Part shown: in pieces, positions 33,640 to 42,443 of the stretch
Numbering within the stretch: position 1 is the stretch's first letter
Layout of the letters: the number at the start of each line of letters is the position of its first letter
Assembly (NCBI GenBank): GCA_045604965.1
Contig: JAZUPB010000025.1
Span: 12,092 to 76,091, forward strand
DNA length: 64,000 nucleotides
DNA from: JAISGQ01 sp045604965
GTDB lineage: Bacteria > Bacillota > Clostridia > Oscillospirales > Acutalibacteraceae
Direction: 5' to 3'
Made by a program: the position numbers and the translations under genes
The notes under the pieces: model-generated
Seen by the model: the letters and a program-made list of their open reading frames with translations, nothing else
What the model was told of the DNA's origin: nothing
Databases searched by the model: none

Positions 33640-35427
33640 ATGGAACTTAAAAACCGCAAGGATATGGACGCTGCTTTTCAGTGGGATTTTACCGACATAT
33701 TCCCCAGTGATGAAGCCTGGGAAGCAGAGCTTAACGCAATCGCACAGGAGATTCCGAAGGTATCTTCCTATGAAGGCAAGCTTGGCAACGGCGTAAAGGT
33801 TATGAAGGAAGCTCTTGACTTCTTTGCAGAGATTATGAGAAGAACAGAGCTCGTATACATTTATGCAATGCTCCACAAGTCTGCTGATGCATCTGAGCCC
33901 AAGCACCTTGAGATGGAAGGCAAGGCAATGATGCTTTATGTTCAGCTTTCATCCTCTCTTGCTTTCCTGAACCCCGAGATTCTTGCAATCCCCGAAAAGA
34001 AGCTCAACAAGATAATGGCAAACAAGAATATGGCACTTTACAAGCATATGGTAGAGGACATCACCAGAGCCAGACCTCACACCCTTGACGCAAAGACCGA
34101 AAAGATTATGGCTATGATGAGCGACTTTACAAACACTCCCTCCAACGTCTATGATGCTCTTACCGACGTTGATATGGAACTTCCCAAGATCAAGGACGAG
34201 AACGGAGAAGAGGTGCAGCTGACAAGCGGCAACTTCGGCGTTTTCAGAATAAACCCCAACAAAGAGGTTCGCGACGCTGCATTCAATGCAATGTTCGGCA
34301 CTTACAAGAAGTTCAACAACACCATTGCAGCTAACTATGCAGGTGAGATAAAGTCCACTGTTTTCGGTGCAAAGGTCCGTAACTTTGGCTCTGCCTGCGA
34401 GAGTGCGATATTCGGAAGCAACGTTCCCGTTGCTGTATATGACAGCCTCATTGAAGCAGTCCACAACGCACTGCCCACAATGAAAAAGTATATCGAGCTG
34501 AGAAAGAAAGTTCTCGGACTTGAGAAGATCGATATGTACGATATGTACGTTCCGATGGTCGATGATGTTGAGATGAAGTTCACCTTTGAGGAGAGCCGCG
34601 AGATAATCAAGAATGCTCTTGCACCTCTCGGTGAAGAGTACGCAAAGCTCATTGACGAAGCATACGACAACAAGTGGATGGACGTATACGAGAACAAGGG
34701 CAAGACCTCAGGTGCATTTTCCTGCGGAATCTACGGTGTACACCCCTATGTTCTCCTCAACTTCACCGAGACCTTTGATGACGTATCTACCATCGCTCAC
34801 GAGCTCGGTCACGCAATGCACAGCTACAAATCCTCCAAGGCTCAGGAGTACATCAATTCTGACTACAAGATTATGGTTGCAGAGGTAGCTTCCACAGTCA
34901 ACGAGGTGCTGCTTACCAAGTATATGCTCAACAAGGAGACCGATCCCAAGAAGAAGGCATATCTGCTCAACCACTTCCTTGAGGGCTTCCGCACAACAGT
35001 ATTCCGTCAGACTCTGTTTGCAGAGTTTGAAAAGAAGGCTCACGAAATGGCAGAAGCAGGAATCCCGCTGACCGGCGAGGCTCTCAACAAGCTGTACAGA
35101 GAGCTCGAGTGTCTCTATTATGACGGCGCAGAGGTTCCTGAAATGGTGGATTACGAGTGGTCCTACATTCCTCATTTCTACCGTTGCTTCTATGTCTACC
35201 AGTATGCAACAGGATTCTCCTCCGCAGTTGCTATTGCAGACAATATCCTTACAACAGGAAATGCTGACAATTATCTCAAGTTCCTTTCCACCGGCGGCAG
35301 TGATTATCCCCTTGAGGAGCTCAAGATTGCAGGCGTGGATCTCACCAAGCCTGAGGCTGTCGGCAATGCAATGAAGGTATTTGCAGAGACTCTTGATGAG
35401 CTCGAAAAGCTCCTTGAGACAATCTGA
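33640..35427 (+). CDS. pepF: Oligoendopeptidase F, M3 family zinc peptidase
   Basis: A 595-aa cytoplasmic metallopeptidase. Zinc ligands and catalytic Glu are in STIAHELGHAMHS (about residue 387), with the third ligand in the MVAEVASTVNE segment downstream, and the M3 tail FYVYQYATGFSSAVAIA is present. It hydrolyses oligopeptides of about 7-17 residues. ATG 33640 follows TTTGGAGGCAATAAAT; an in-frame TTG at 33625 is inside the ribosome site. A small DUF2087-type gene follows after 1 bp. Confidence 0.95.
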   Translation: MELKNRKDMDAAFQWDFTDIFPSDEAWEAELNAIAQEIPKVSSYEGKLGNGVKVMKEALDFFAEIMRRTELVYIYAMLHKSADASEPKHLEMEGKAMMLYVQLSSSLAFLNPEILAIPEKKLNKIMANKNMALYKHMVEDITRARPHTLDAKTEKIMAMMSDFTNTPSNVYDALTDVDMELPKIKDENGEEVQLTSGNFGVFRINPNKEVRDAAFNAMFGTYKKFNNTIAANYAGEIKSTVFGAKVRNFGSACESAIFGSNVPVAVYDSLIEAVHNALPTMKKYIELRKKVLGLEKIDMYDMYVPMVDDVEMKFTFEESREIIKNALAPLGEEYAKLIDEAYDNKWMDVYENKGKTSGAFSCGIYGVHPYVLLNFTETFDDVSTIAHELGHAMHSYKSSKAQEYINSDYKIMVAEVASTVNEVLLTKYMLNKETDPKKKAYLLNHFLEGFRTTVFRQTLFAEFEKKAHEMAEAGIPLTGEALNKLYRELECLYYDGAEVPEMVDYEWSYIPHFYRCFYVYQYATGFSSAVAIADNILTTGNADNYLKFLSTGGSDYPLEELKIAGVDLTKPEAVGNAMKVFAETLDELEKLLETI

Positions 35428-35428
35428 T

Positions 35429-35701
35429 ATGGATGAAATTATAATAGACGATCAGTTTCGTCGGAAGGTTCTTGAAAGCTTTTTTGAGAACGGCAGGCTT
35501 ATAAAGATCCCGTCAAAAAGGAAAAAGAGGCTCGTTGTTCTCGAGGAGATACTCAAAGGCTTCGAGGAGAGCAGGGAATACACTGAAAAAGAGGTCAATC
35601 TTATTATCGGAGAGATCCACGGTGATTTCTGCACTCTGCGCCGAGAGCTTGTAGACGAAGGGTATCTCAGCAGAGACAGAGGAATATACAAAAAGATATA
35701 A
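35429..35701 (+). CDS. Small DUF2087-type protein
   Basis: A 90-aa basic protein: DDQFRRKVLESFFENGRLIKIPSKRKKRLVVLEEI then EKEVNLIIGEIHGDFCTLRRELVDEGYLSRDRG, the pattern of the DUF2087 winged-helix-like module often attached to regulators. The ATG at 35429 lies 1 bp after the pepF stop with no ribosome site of its own, so it is probably translated by reinitiation; an upstream in-frame ATG lies inside pepF. Followed by a strong terminator. Possibly DNA-binding; unproven. Confidence 0.8.
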   Translation: MDEIIIDDQFRRKVLESFFENGRLIKIPSKRKKRLVVLEEILKGFEESREYTEKEVNLIIGEIHGDFCTLRRELVDEGYLSRDRGIYKKI

Positions 35702-35703
35702 TA

Positions 35704-35741
35704 AAAACCAGCAGAGATTATTCTCTGCTGGTTTTGTCTTG
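35704..35741 (+). terminator. Terminator of pepF operon
   Basis: A 14-bp perfect stem AAAACCAGCAGAGA / TCTCTGCTGGTTTT around TTAT, followed by GTCTT. Confidence 0.92.
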
Positions 35742-35767
35742 ACGCAAAGGGTTACTGAATGTAAAAT
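35739..35767 (+). promoter_or_regulatory. Predicted promoter of zinc-ribbon membrane protein gene
   Basis: TTGACG (35739-35744), 17-bp spacer, TAAAAT (35762-35767); its -35 touches the pepF terminator tail. Confidence 0.6.
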
Positions 35768-35798
35768 ACATTTAAGTATATTGGAAGGAGTTTATATT

Positions 35799-36440
35799 AT
35801 GAGATGTAAAAACTGTAATGAGTTATTCAGGGATGACGCAGCTGTATGCCCATACTGCGGAACGAGCAGTCCTTATGGAAGCATAGTTGTTGCTGACAAT
35901 GTGACCTTCTGGATTCAGGCGCTGACATGGGCGCCCGTAATTGTGACTTATCACGGCGCAGGAAAGACAAGTATGCTCAGACTCATCAGAGGTCTGAAAA
36001 GCCTGTTTATCGTAAGCGAGTTGTTTACGGCAGCGATAATGCCCTGTCTGAGTGTAATACTCAAAATGTCCGACGAATCATCGAAATTCAGTGCAGAATC
36101 ATTGAGGCTTGCGGGACTTGCTTTTGGCAGTGCTGCGTTTGTGCTCATAGCTATGACTGTTGTAAACTTTATTTTGAATATTACAGCAGGATATGCAATA
36201 GAGAATAAGACCTGGAGCAAGGGTAATTCGATATCTATAAAGATTACTGTTATAATGTGGGGTATAATTGCTGCTGCTTTATCGGTTTGCACTTTTGTTT
36301 TTATGAGGGATTTTATGGGAATGGCATTTTTTGCCATAGCTATGCTTTGCCTTCAGATTGTGATAATGAATCTGTGCAAAAATGCAAAGTCAAAAATCGA
36401 AGGATACCGGAAATATACGAAAGATATGAATGGAAAATAA
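35799..36440 (+). CDS. Zinc-ribbon membrane protein of unknown function
   Basis: A 213-aa protein. The first 25 residues are a zinc ribbon with two CxxC knuckles (CKNC and CPYC), and four predicted membrane helices follow (about residues 70-92, 104-127, 145-165, 168-190) with a basic tail. GGAAGGAGTTTATATT marks the ATG at 35799; the frame stays open to 35739 but without a ribosome site. Single-gene unit. A protein of similar layout, not obviously alignable, is at 40421. Confidence 0.8.
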   Translation: MRCKNCNELFRDDAAVCPYCGTSSPYGSIVVADNVTFWIQALTWAPVIVTYHGAGKTSMLRLIRGLKSLFIVSELFTAAIMPCLSVILKMSDESSKFSAESLRLAGLAFGSAAFVLIAMTVVNFILNITAGYAIENKTWSKGNSISIKITVIMWGIIAAALSVCTFVFMRDFMGMAFFAIAMLCLQIVIMNLCKNAKSKIEGYRKYTKDMNGK

Positions 36441-36625
36441 TAAAAACAGAAGCACTCCAGCGAGGGTGATGAAAAGGATGGAGTTATCCTTCGCTTTACA
36501 ACATGCAAATAGCGAAAACGTAAGCCTTGGCTTGCGTTTTCGTGTACTGCTGTGATAGAATGAAAGTGGAAAACATGAATTTGTCAGTTGCTCGAAAATC
36601 CCTCTGCAAAGACGTGGGTGAATTA
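36441..36625 (+). other. Leader region with hairpin before alpha/beta hydrolase gene
   Basis: Non-coding 185 bp. CGAAAACGTAAGCC (36513-36526) and GGCTTGCGTTTTCG (36529-36542) form a long hairpin with a 2-nt nominal loop and one G-T pair. No T tract follows. In-frame upstream ATGs exist (36527, 36560, 36575) but lack ribosome sites. Confidence 0.5.
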
Positions 36626-37318
36626 ATGAAAAAAACAAGAATAGAAATCGACCATATCCCTGCACTCGTGTGGGGAGAAAAAGCAGATAGAGTATACCTG
36701 TGTGTACATGGGAAGATGTCTTCTAAAGAAGCTGCGGAAGGAATTGCTGAGATTGCTGTTCAAAAAGGCTATCAGACAATCAGCTTTGATTTACCCGGAC
36801 ACGGGGAACGGCATAATGAAAATGTGCGTTGTGATATATGGAATGGAATACATGACCTTGCCATAATAGGTAAGTATGTATTTGCAAACTGGAAAGAGGT
36901 ATCACTATATGCATGCAGCTTAGGTGCATACTTCTGCCTGAATACCTATAGTGGACACAATATAAAGCACTGTCTTTTCCAATCACCCATTCTGGATATG
37001 GAGTATCTGATTCATCAGATGATGATTTGGTTTGATATATCGGAAGAACGCCTTGCAAAGGAAAAAGAGATTGCTACACCTATTGATATGATGACTTGGG
37101 ATTATTATCAGTATGTGAAAGAGCATCCCGTACGAGAATGGAATATTCCGACCCATATTCTATTTGCAGGAAGAGATACCCTGCAGTCTTTGGAGATTGT
37201 GAAAGGCTTTGCCGAAAGATTCAGCTGTGAACTGACGTTATCGGAAAACAGCGACCATCCCTTTACGGAAGATGGGGACGAGGCGGTCGTTACACACTGG
37301 CTGCAGAATCATCTGTAA
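36626..37318 (+). CDS. Alpha/beta hydrolase
   Basis: A 230-aa serine-hydrolase-fold protein. It has VYLCVHGKMSSKE (oxyanion strand), FDLPGHGER, the nucleophile region SLYACSLGAYFCLNTY (Ser in CSLG), an Asp in ILFAGRDTLQS and the catalytic His in ENSDHPFTE. Start at 36626 gives the family-typical N-terminus KKTRIEIDHIPALVWG and has GGTG nearby; longer in-frame starts reach back to 36527 across a hairpin. Probable esterase/lipase; substrate unknown. Base composition is more A/T-rich than nearby genes, which could hint at transfer. Confidence 0.82.
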   Translation: MKKTRIEIDHIPALVWGEKADRVYLCVHGKMSSKEAAEGIAEIAVQKGYQTISFDLPGHGERHNENVRCDIWNGIHDLAIIGKYVFANWKEVSLYACSLGAYFCLNTYSGHNIKHCLFQSPILDMEYLIHQMMIWFDISEERLAKEKEIATPIDMMTWDYYQYVKEHPVREWNIPTHILFAGRDTLQSLEIVKGFAERFSCELTLSENSDHPFTEDGDEAVVTHWLQNHL

Positions 37319-37419
37319 TACAAATTTGTTGGGCAGACGAAAAATGAATTCCAATCATTTTATGAGGGCGCAATTATACGCACTGTACCAGTGCATTGCG
37401 TTTATATGAGTATATAAGC

Positions 37420-37460
37420 AAACGAGCATCCGGCATGTCGCCGGATGCTCGTTTCTTCTT
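37420..37460. terminator. Terminator between convergent genes
   Basis: AAACGAGCATCCGGC (37420-37434) pairs with GCCGGATGCTCGTTT (37440-37454) around ATGTC, followed by CTTCTT. Bidirectional position between the hydrolase and DUF3021 genes. Confidence 0.9.
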
Positions 37461-37517
37461 GTTGCGGGACAAATAATTCCTTTAGACCCCTCCCGCTAGA
37501 AGGAGTGCTTCTGTTTT

Positions 37518-37940
37518 TTATTCACTGTCCTTATTTCTTTCTTTCAGAGCCTTGTTCATATCATCGGCTTCCTTTTTCATAATGATATAGCTTATCACAA
37601 AAACCAGCACATAGACGATTGCTACCGATATGACCATATCGACAACCCCTTTGAGGCAGAAGTCATACCACCCGAACCAAACGCTGAAGACCACCATAAT
37701 AACGCACAATATGATAAAATGAACGATGGTGCATAGGATAAGGTGCTTGCCGAGCTTTTCAGCCAGCGCAAAGAATGAGGAGGTTGCAAGGGCAGTGACA
37801 AAACCTGCAAGGAGAATCTGAAGCATAATGTACTTTGACACATCAGGATGATCAACAGACATAAAATTGATATTTACCACAAAAACAATGGCAGTGGTTA
37901 TCGTGCCGAAAAAGATGAGAAAGGATTTTAAAAATTTCAT
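37518..37940 (-). CDS. DUF3021-type membrane protein
   Basis: A 140-aa protein with four predicted helices (about 5-24, 38-60, 66-90, 98-122) and a charged C-terminal tail, matching the DUF3021 family, which is regularly encoded beside LytTR regulators. AGGAGGTCGCACT precedes the ATG. It is last of a four-gene reverse-strand unit: ABC ATPase, permease, LytTR, this protein. It may modulate the LytTR regulator at the membrane (inference from the recurring pair). Confidence 0.85.
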   Translation of the reverse strand: MKFLKSFLIFFGTITTAIVFVVNINFMSVDHPDVSKYIMLQILLAGFVTALATSSFFALAEKLGKHLILCTIVHFIILCVIMVVFSVWFGWYDFCLKGVVDMVISVAIVYVLVFVISYIIMKKEADDMNKALKERNKDSE

Positions 37941-37951
37941 AGTGCGACCTC

Positions 37952-38389
37952 CTAAATACCGAGCTTTTTCTTGAGCTCGGGGACATACTGGCGGGAGATA
38001 ACGACCCTCTCACCGTTTTTCAGCAGAGCCTCAAGCCTGCCGTTGAACATCGGTATGATCTTGGATATCTTACTGACATTGACAATCATAGCCTTTGAGA
38101 TGCGTACAAAATCAGTGTGATCAAATATGCTTTCAAGCTCATAAAGCTTCTGCTTTATTTCGAAGACACTCTTTTCGCAGCAGGCACAGACCTTGTTGTC
38201 AACCGATTCAAAATAGAATACATCTCTGGTGTCGAGTCTGACGATGCCGTCGTCGGCGTAGGCGGTAAGTCGGTTTCGGCCTGCCTTGAGAGCGTAGATC
38301 AGCTCCATAAGCTCGCTGTCAACGGAATTGCTTCGAATAACTATTTCTTCCTCCTGCCCGTCGGGCAGTGCTTCGATTGTGATTTTCAA
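37952..38389 (-). CDS. LytTR-family DNA-binding regulator
   Basis: A 145-aa protein with an N-terminal 45-residue region and a LytTR domain: DGIVRLDTRDVFYFESVDNKV, then LYELESIFDHTDFVRISKAMIVN and ISRQYVPELKKKLGI. It binds DNA through beta strands and has no receiver domain. TTG is the start codon, with CGGAGGGATAAATC upstream. With DUF3021 downstream and an ABC-2 exporter upstream it probably controls this operon or a stress/bacteriocin-type response. Confidence 0.92.
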   Translation of the reverse strand: MKITIEALPDGQEEEIVIRSNSVDSELMELIYALKAGRNRLTAYADDGIVRLDTRDVFYFESVDNKVCACCEKSVFEIKQKLYELESIFDHTDFVRISKAMIVNVSKISKIIPMFNGRLEALLKNGERVVISRQYVPELKKKLGI

Positions 38390-38406
38390 GATTTATCCCT
38401 CCGATT

Positions 38407-39315
38407 TTATCTGTCGGATTTTCTTGCTTTTTGAGTTAAGAGTGCGCCTGCTGCCATAAAAAGAACTCCAAAGGCAAGGAGAATAAGTGCGGAAGTAAGG
38501 TCAGTGACCTCGTGACCGAGGAACTCAAGGTCGGTACCGAGAGCCAGGCGGTATTCCTTTACTATTTCTGCAGGAGCGCCGTCAAAGACAACAGCTTCGG
38601 CATCGGCAGTCATAATGCTTCTGAAAAGTTTTGCGCCGTATATAACAGGCAGGCACTTCATACCTGTGGCTATACCTTCGGAGAAATTGCCGATAGGCAG
38701 ATAGATGCCGCCGAGGAAGCCGACAAGAGTACCGATAACGGTACCGAGACCGCTCCAGGCACCCTCTGTTTTTGCAAGCATCGCCACAACATACATAAGT
38801 GCAGAATAAGTAAATGAATTAAGGGCGATAACACCCAGAAGCTTTAGGTGAGCAATAACGGAATAGGGCTCACCACCCTGCATTATACAATAAATTTCAG
38901 CGATTGCCAAGGTCAGCATACATATAATTACAGAGCATATCCACGCAGAAAGCACGTAGGACAGGGAAATTACAAAACGGCTGATGGGGGCGGTGTAAAT
39001 GGAGTTAAGTCTGCCCTCGGTGCGGTCCTTTATCATAACGGAGTAAACAGCCATAGTAACTGTAACGGCATTTATTCCGACAATTCCTGCGGCGATCCAC
39101 TGAAGAATGAGGACAGTGGCGTCCTTCTCAACCGTGTCGGCATTTCTTCCGGGGAGAGCACCGGCGATATCGACAGTTTCATCAATATACATATCTCCGA
39201 GGAAAAACATCATAAGTGCTATGATTATGAGCATAGAAAGAAGTGAGAAGAATACAGCGCCCTTGTCTCGAAGATAAACTCGTATATTCCTCTTTGTAAG
39301 TTCAAGCAGCTTCAT
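38407..39315 (-). CDS. ABC-2 type transporter permease
   Basis: A 302-aa permease with six predicted helices and a long external loop after the first (residues 40-75, ending with ILQWIAAGIVGINAVTV). The central stretch IKDRTEGRLNSIYTAPISR is typical of ABC-2 exporters. AGGGAGAATAACAAA lies before the ATG. It pairs with the ATPase upstream (4 bp gap) and would export a lipid, drug or peptide; the cargo cannot be told. Confidence 0.9.
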   Translation of the reverse strand: MKLLELTKRNIRVYLRDKGAVFFSLLSMLIIIALMMFFLGDMYIDETVDIAGALPGRNADTVEKDATVLILQWIAAGIVGINAVTVTMAVYSVMIKDRTEGRLNSIYTAPISRFVISLSYVLSAWICSVIICMLTLAIAEIYCIMQGGEPYSVIAHLKLLGVIALNSFTYSALMYVVAMLAKTEGAWSGLGTVIGTLVGFLGGIYLPIGNFSEGIATGMKCLPVIYGAKLFRSIMTADAEAVVFDGAPAEIVKEYRLALGTDLEFLGHEVTDLTSALILLAFGVLFMAAGALLTQKARKSDR

Positions 39316-39319
39316 TTTG

Positions 39320-40240
39320 TTATTCTCCCTTCAGTTCTTTTCCGCAGGCGTTGAGGAAAACATCGTCCATCGTGCCCTGTATTACCTCGAAGCCGGTTAT
39401 TGCGCCGCGCAGTGCATACACAGGCTCGATTGCGTTTACTGTGTTCTTGACAGCAAAGCTCAGCCCATATTCTTCATCTCTCGGCAGGAGTCCTTTTGCT
39501 GTGAGAATTTCTCTGACTTCAGACTGACGATCGGCATCACAGTAGAGCTTTACGGTATCGCTTGCGTATTGTTCCTTAAGCTCAAAGGGCGATCCCTGAG
39601 CGCAGATACGTCCGCTTTCTATAATGACTATTTCGTTGGCGCTTGCCGCTTCTTCCATATAGTGTGTGGTGAGAAATACGGTCATACCGGTGTCACGGCG
39701 AAGGCTCTCAACAGCCTGCCAAACCTCTTTTCGTGTTGCAGGGTCAAGTCCGGTTGTGGGCTCATCGAGGAACAGCAGCTCCGGAGTGTGCATAAGTGCG
39801 GCGGCGATTTCACAGCGCCGCTTCTGACCGCCGGAAAGGGAGCTGTAACGCTTTTTGAGGATATCGCCCATAGAAAGCATTTCGCACAGTTCGGAAAGTC
39901 TTCGCTTTGCCTGAACCTTGTCGGCGCCGTGAAGAATACCTCGGCACAGAAGGTTTTCCTTAACGGTTAGTATACCGTCAAGACAATTCTGCTGGTATAC
40001 GATACCGATCTTGCGGCGGATAGCATCATCATTTTTGCCAAGAACTTCACCGCATATCTCCGCGCTGCCTCCATCGGGCTTGAGAAGGGTGGAGAGCATA
40101 TTTATTGTTGTTGTTTTTCCTGCACCGTTTACGCCGAGAAACCCGACCAGATCCCCCTGCTGTACATCAAAGGAAATATTGTCCACTGCGGTAAAATCGC
40201 CGTAGCGTTTTGTAAGGCCTTTTATCTTAATCGCTGTCAT
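39320..40240 (-). CDS. ABC exporter ATP-binding protein (drug/DrrA-like)
   Basis: A 306-aa ATPase: Walker A GVNGAGKTTT, Q-loop IGIVYQQNCLDGILT, signature SLSGGQKRRCEIAAAL, Walker B ELLFLDEPTTGLDP, switch FLTTHYMEEA, plus a C-terminal domain of about 70 residues typical of exporters of the DrrA/NatA group. The ATG at 40240 follows AAGGAGTTAATGAA; the frame is open upstream to 40339 without support. First gene of the exporter-LytTR-DUF3021 unit. Confidence 0.92.
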   Translation of the reverse strand: MTAIKIKGLTKRYGDFTAVDNISFDVQQGDLVGFLGVNGAGKTTTINMLSTLLKPDGGSAEICGEVLGKNDDAIRRKIGIVYQQNCLDGILTVKENLLCRGILHGADKVQAKRRLSELCEMLSMGDILKKRYSSLSGGQKRRCEIAAALMHTPELLFLDEPTTGLDPATRKEVWQAVESLRRDTGMTVFLTTHYMEEAASANEIVIIESGRICAQGSPFELKEQYASDTVKLYCDADRQSEVREILTAKGLLPRDEEYGLSFAVKNTVNAIEPVYALRGAITGFEVIQGTMDDVFLNACGKELKGE

Positions 40241-40354
40241 TTCATTAACTCCTTTCGGTTCTGTCTGCATTGTATTCCCTGATGAATTTTTTCGCAAGGG
40301 ATTTTCGGTGACCTGCGATTTCTGAGAGGTAAGATGCATTTAATTGCCAATTAC

Positions 40355-40382
40355 TTGACAACTGAAAATAAAATTTTAAAAT
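40355..40382 (+). promoter_or_regulatory. Predicted promoter of second zinc-ribbon membrane gene
   Basis: TTGACA (40355-40360), 16-bp spacer, TAAAAT (40377-40382). A TATAAT at 40382-40387 is also present but at 21-bp spacing. Confidence 0.6.
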
Positions 40383-40420
40383 ATAATGTGAGAAGAATAT
40401 ATTGAAAGGGAGAAAGAAAA

Positions 40421-40957
40421 ATGCTGGTATGTACAAAGTGTCATAATGAGATAAGATTAGGGGAAATAAAGTGCAGTAAGTGCGGTAATTACATACAGCT
40501 CGGCAAAGGACTTCGCGCGCTGTATCATATTTTGACTTTATGGGTGGCTATAATCGCTCCCGGAATAGTATTTGCGCTCGCTTTTGGATTGGCCGGAGGC
40601 GGATACAGAGATATTAATGCAAAGCCTTCAATGCTGTGGATGTTAATTTCATTACCGGTATGCTTTGTGTTAAATCTCATCACCTCAAAAGCATTGAGGA
40701 GAGAGGAATGGAGCGAGCGGCAGGATATAATAATGGTACTTCCATCTATAATCTATGCATTGCAGACACCTGCTTCGGTATTGTTTTTAAAAATGGATAT
40801 TGTATCGGGATTAATGTTAGTATACTTTTTTGCAATGTTGCTCCTTTTACAGATAGGTATGTTATTGATAGCAATGAGGGTAAGCAAGCGATTGAAGGCA
40901 ATAAGAGCAACTTATGATGAGTACTACAGAATAAATAAGGAAAAGGATAATAAATAA
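40421..40957 (+). CDS. Zinc-ribbon membrane protein of unknown function
   Basis: A 178-aa protein with an N-terminal zinc ribbon (CTKC and CSKC, residues 4-22) followed by four predicted helices (about 38-60, 73-90, 105-122, 125-148) and a basic tail. GAAAGGGAGAAAG precedes the ATG. Monocistronic between a divergent exporter operon and a terminator. Same plan as the protein at 35799. Function unknown; the ribbon may bind a protein partner or RNA at the membrane face. Confidence 0.78.
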   Translation: MLVCTKCHNEIRLGEIKCSKCGNYIQLGKGLRALYHILTLWVAIIAPGIVFALAFGLAGGGYRDINAKPSMLWMLISLPVCFVLNLITSKALRREEWSERQDIIMVLPSIIYALQTPASVLFLKMDIVSGLMLVYFFAMLLLLQIGMLLIAMRVSKRLKAIRATYDEYYRINKEKDNK

Positions 40958-40965
40958 AAATCAAG

Positions 40966-41001
40966 AAAAATGCTGTGCCGGATAAACGGCACAGCATTTT
41001 T
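40966..41001. terminator. Terminator between convergent genes
   Basis: A 15-bp perfect stem AAAAATGCTGTGCCG / CGGCACAGCATTTTT with loop GATAAA. T/A runs on both flanks make it bidirectional. Confidence 0.93.
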
Positions 41002-41005
41002 GACG

Positions 41006-42094
41006 TTATTCACAGCTTTCAAATTCATCGAGTCTGGTTTCTATATATTGGGGCATAGTTTTTCCTGATTCTTCGCAGCGGCGGATAATTCCGGTTCTCA
41101 TAGCGGACTGTTTTTTCTCGCTTCGGATTATCCAGCGTGCGATGAAATATTCAATAGTGCATACAAGAGCGGCAAAAAAGAGTGTATCGTACCAGGTGCT
41201 GTCGCGAGATACATCAAAAACAGAGAATACAACGACAATGCCAAGGAGAACGGGGACAAGAATCGTCATAGTTGTCATAGTTGCTTTTTCTTCTTTTTTG
41301 AGCTTATCAATAAAGTTTTCTTCTGTGACCTTTCCTTTTTTGGAAAGTCTCTTATAGCGGCTCTGCCAGCCCTTTAAATAGATTTTTTCCATATCCTTGT
41401 CGTACAGATTCTTGTAATAGCTGTCCTGCTCTATCTTCTTTCTTGTATTGCGGATAGAGCCATAGTTCTTATATCTCCATATCGAGCGGACGATAAGATA
41501 AACAAGGATATAAATTCCCGAACAGATAATAAAGGGATGGGTAAGGAGGGTTATGCTCATTTCGCCGAAAAAGCCGATGCCGAGGAGTGTAAACACAACT
41601 ATCATCGCAAGGATAAGAAAATACCAGCCTGTGAAGTTGGAATTTTTCTTGTTTTTGAGCAGGATCGGTGCAAGAATTCCGTTGCAGATAAAGTATATGA
41701 GAGTTCCGGTTAATAAACCGATGCCGTAGCCGGAAACATCGCTTTTTATGTGGAAAAAGTTCTTTATTGTGTCGTCGGCGGCTATTGCTTCGATGCATTC
41801 TATTACAAATATTACCCAAGCCCACCGATAAAGAACAGAAGGAACATTTTTGAGTCTGTCGGCAAAGGTGTAATCACCGAAGAAGTTTTTAATAAATTTG
41901 TTCTGATTTTTGCCCACCAGTTTTTCTACAGGCTTTCCGTCGGTCTGAGCGGTGAGAAGAAGATCGTAGAGCTCCAGCATTTTTTCCTCAGCAACATCAT
42001 CCGATATGCTTTTGAGTGTCGAATAAAGCTGAGCTTTTGCAAATACGTGGCGGTATTCGCCGTTGAGCTGTGTTTCCATTACGTTAAAATCCAT
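41006..42094 (-). CDS. PadR-linked membrane protein (HAAS-like N terminus)
   Basis: A 362-aa protein. The first about 90 residues are helical and charged (ending NKFIKNFFGDYTF), resembling the HAAS-type cytoplasmic module that PadR operons often carry; then six predicted membrane helices, with a long cytoplasmic loop (about residues 215-275) rich in Lys/Glu between helix pairs. ATG 42094 lies 4 bp after the padR stop and has AAGGGAAG upstream; an in-frame TTG at 42115 would overlap padR. Probably a membrane effector controlled by the PadR repressor; the domain call is inference. Confidence 0.65.
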   Translation of the reverse strand: MDFNVMETQLNGEYRHVFAKAQLYSTLKSISDDVAEEKMLELYDLLLTAQTDGKPVEKLVGKNQNKFIKNFFGDYTFADRLKNVPSVLYRWAWVIFVIECIEAIAADDTIKNFFHIKSDVSGYGIGLLTGTLIYFICNGILAPILLKNKKNSNFTGWYFLILAMIVVFTLLGIGFFGEMSITLLTHPFIICSGIYILVYLIVRSIWRYKNYGSIRNTRKKIEQDSYYKNLYDKDMEKIYLKGWQSRYKRLSKKGKVTEENFIDKLKKEEKATMTTMTILVPVLLGIVVVFSVFDVSRDSTWYDTLFFAALVCTIEYFIARWIIRSEKKQSAMRTGIIRRCEESGKTMPQYIETRLDEFESCE

Positions 42095-42098
42095 TTTC

Positions 42099-42425
42099 CT
42101 ATACTTCCCTTTCAAATAATATCCTCATTGCATTTTTTGTCACTCTCTCGTAGCTTGCCTTAAAGGCATCGAGATAGATTGAACCCTCATCGGTGATGGA
42201 ATAATACTTTCGGATAGGTCCGAGAGGCGATTTGGCTTTTCGGCAGGCGATAAAGCCGTTTTTGTCGAGACGGGTGATTATAGGATAAAGAGTGCCTTCT
42301 CCCAGATCATCGAACCCCGCTTCCTCAAGTCGGCTGAGTATTTCATAGCCGTAGGTTTCGCCCTGCGCGATTATCCCCAATATACATCCTTCCAGAACAC
42401 CTTTGAGCAGTTGGGTATCTTCCAT
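42099..42425 (-). CDS. PadR-family transcriptional regulator
   Basis: A 108-aa winged-helix protein: LEGCILGIIAQGETYGYEILSRL, then GEGTLYPIITRLDKNGFI, the classic PadR pattern, then the wing PIRKYYSITDEG. AAGGAGTAGTGGCAT is upstream of the ATG. Two identical dyads at 42444-42466 and 42485-42509 flank its promoter, strong evidence for autorepression. It is coupled to the downstream membrane protein. Confidence 0.95.
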   Translation of the reverse strand: MEDTQLLKGVLEGCILGIIAQGETYGYEILSRLEEAGFDDLGEGTLYPIITRLDKNGFIACRKAKSPLGPIRKYYSITDEGSIYLDAFKASYERVTKNAMRILFEREV

Positions 42426-42443
42426 ATGCCACTACTCCTTTCG

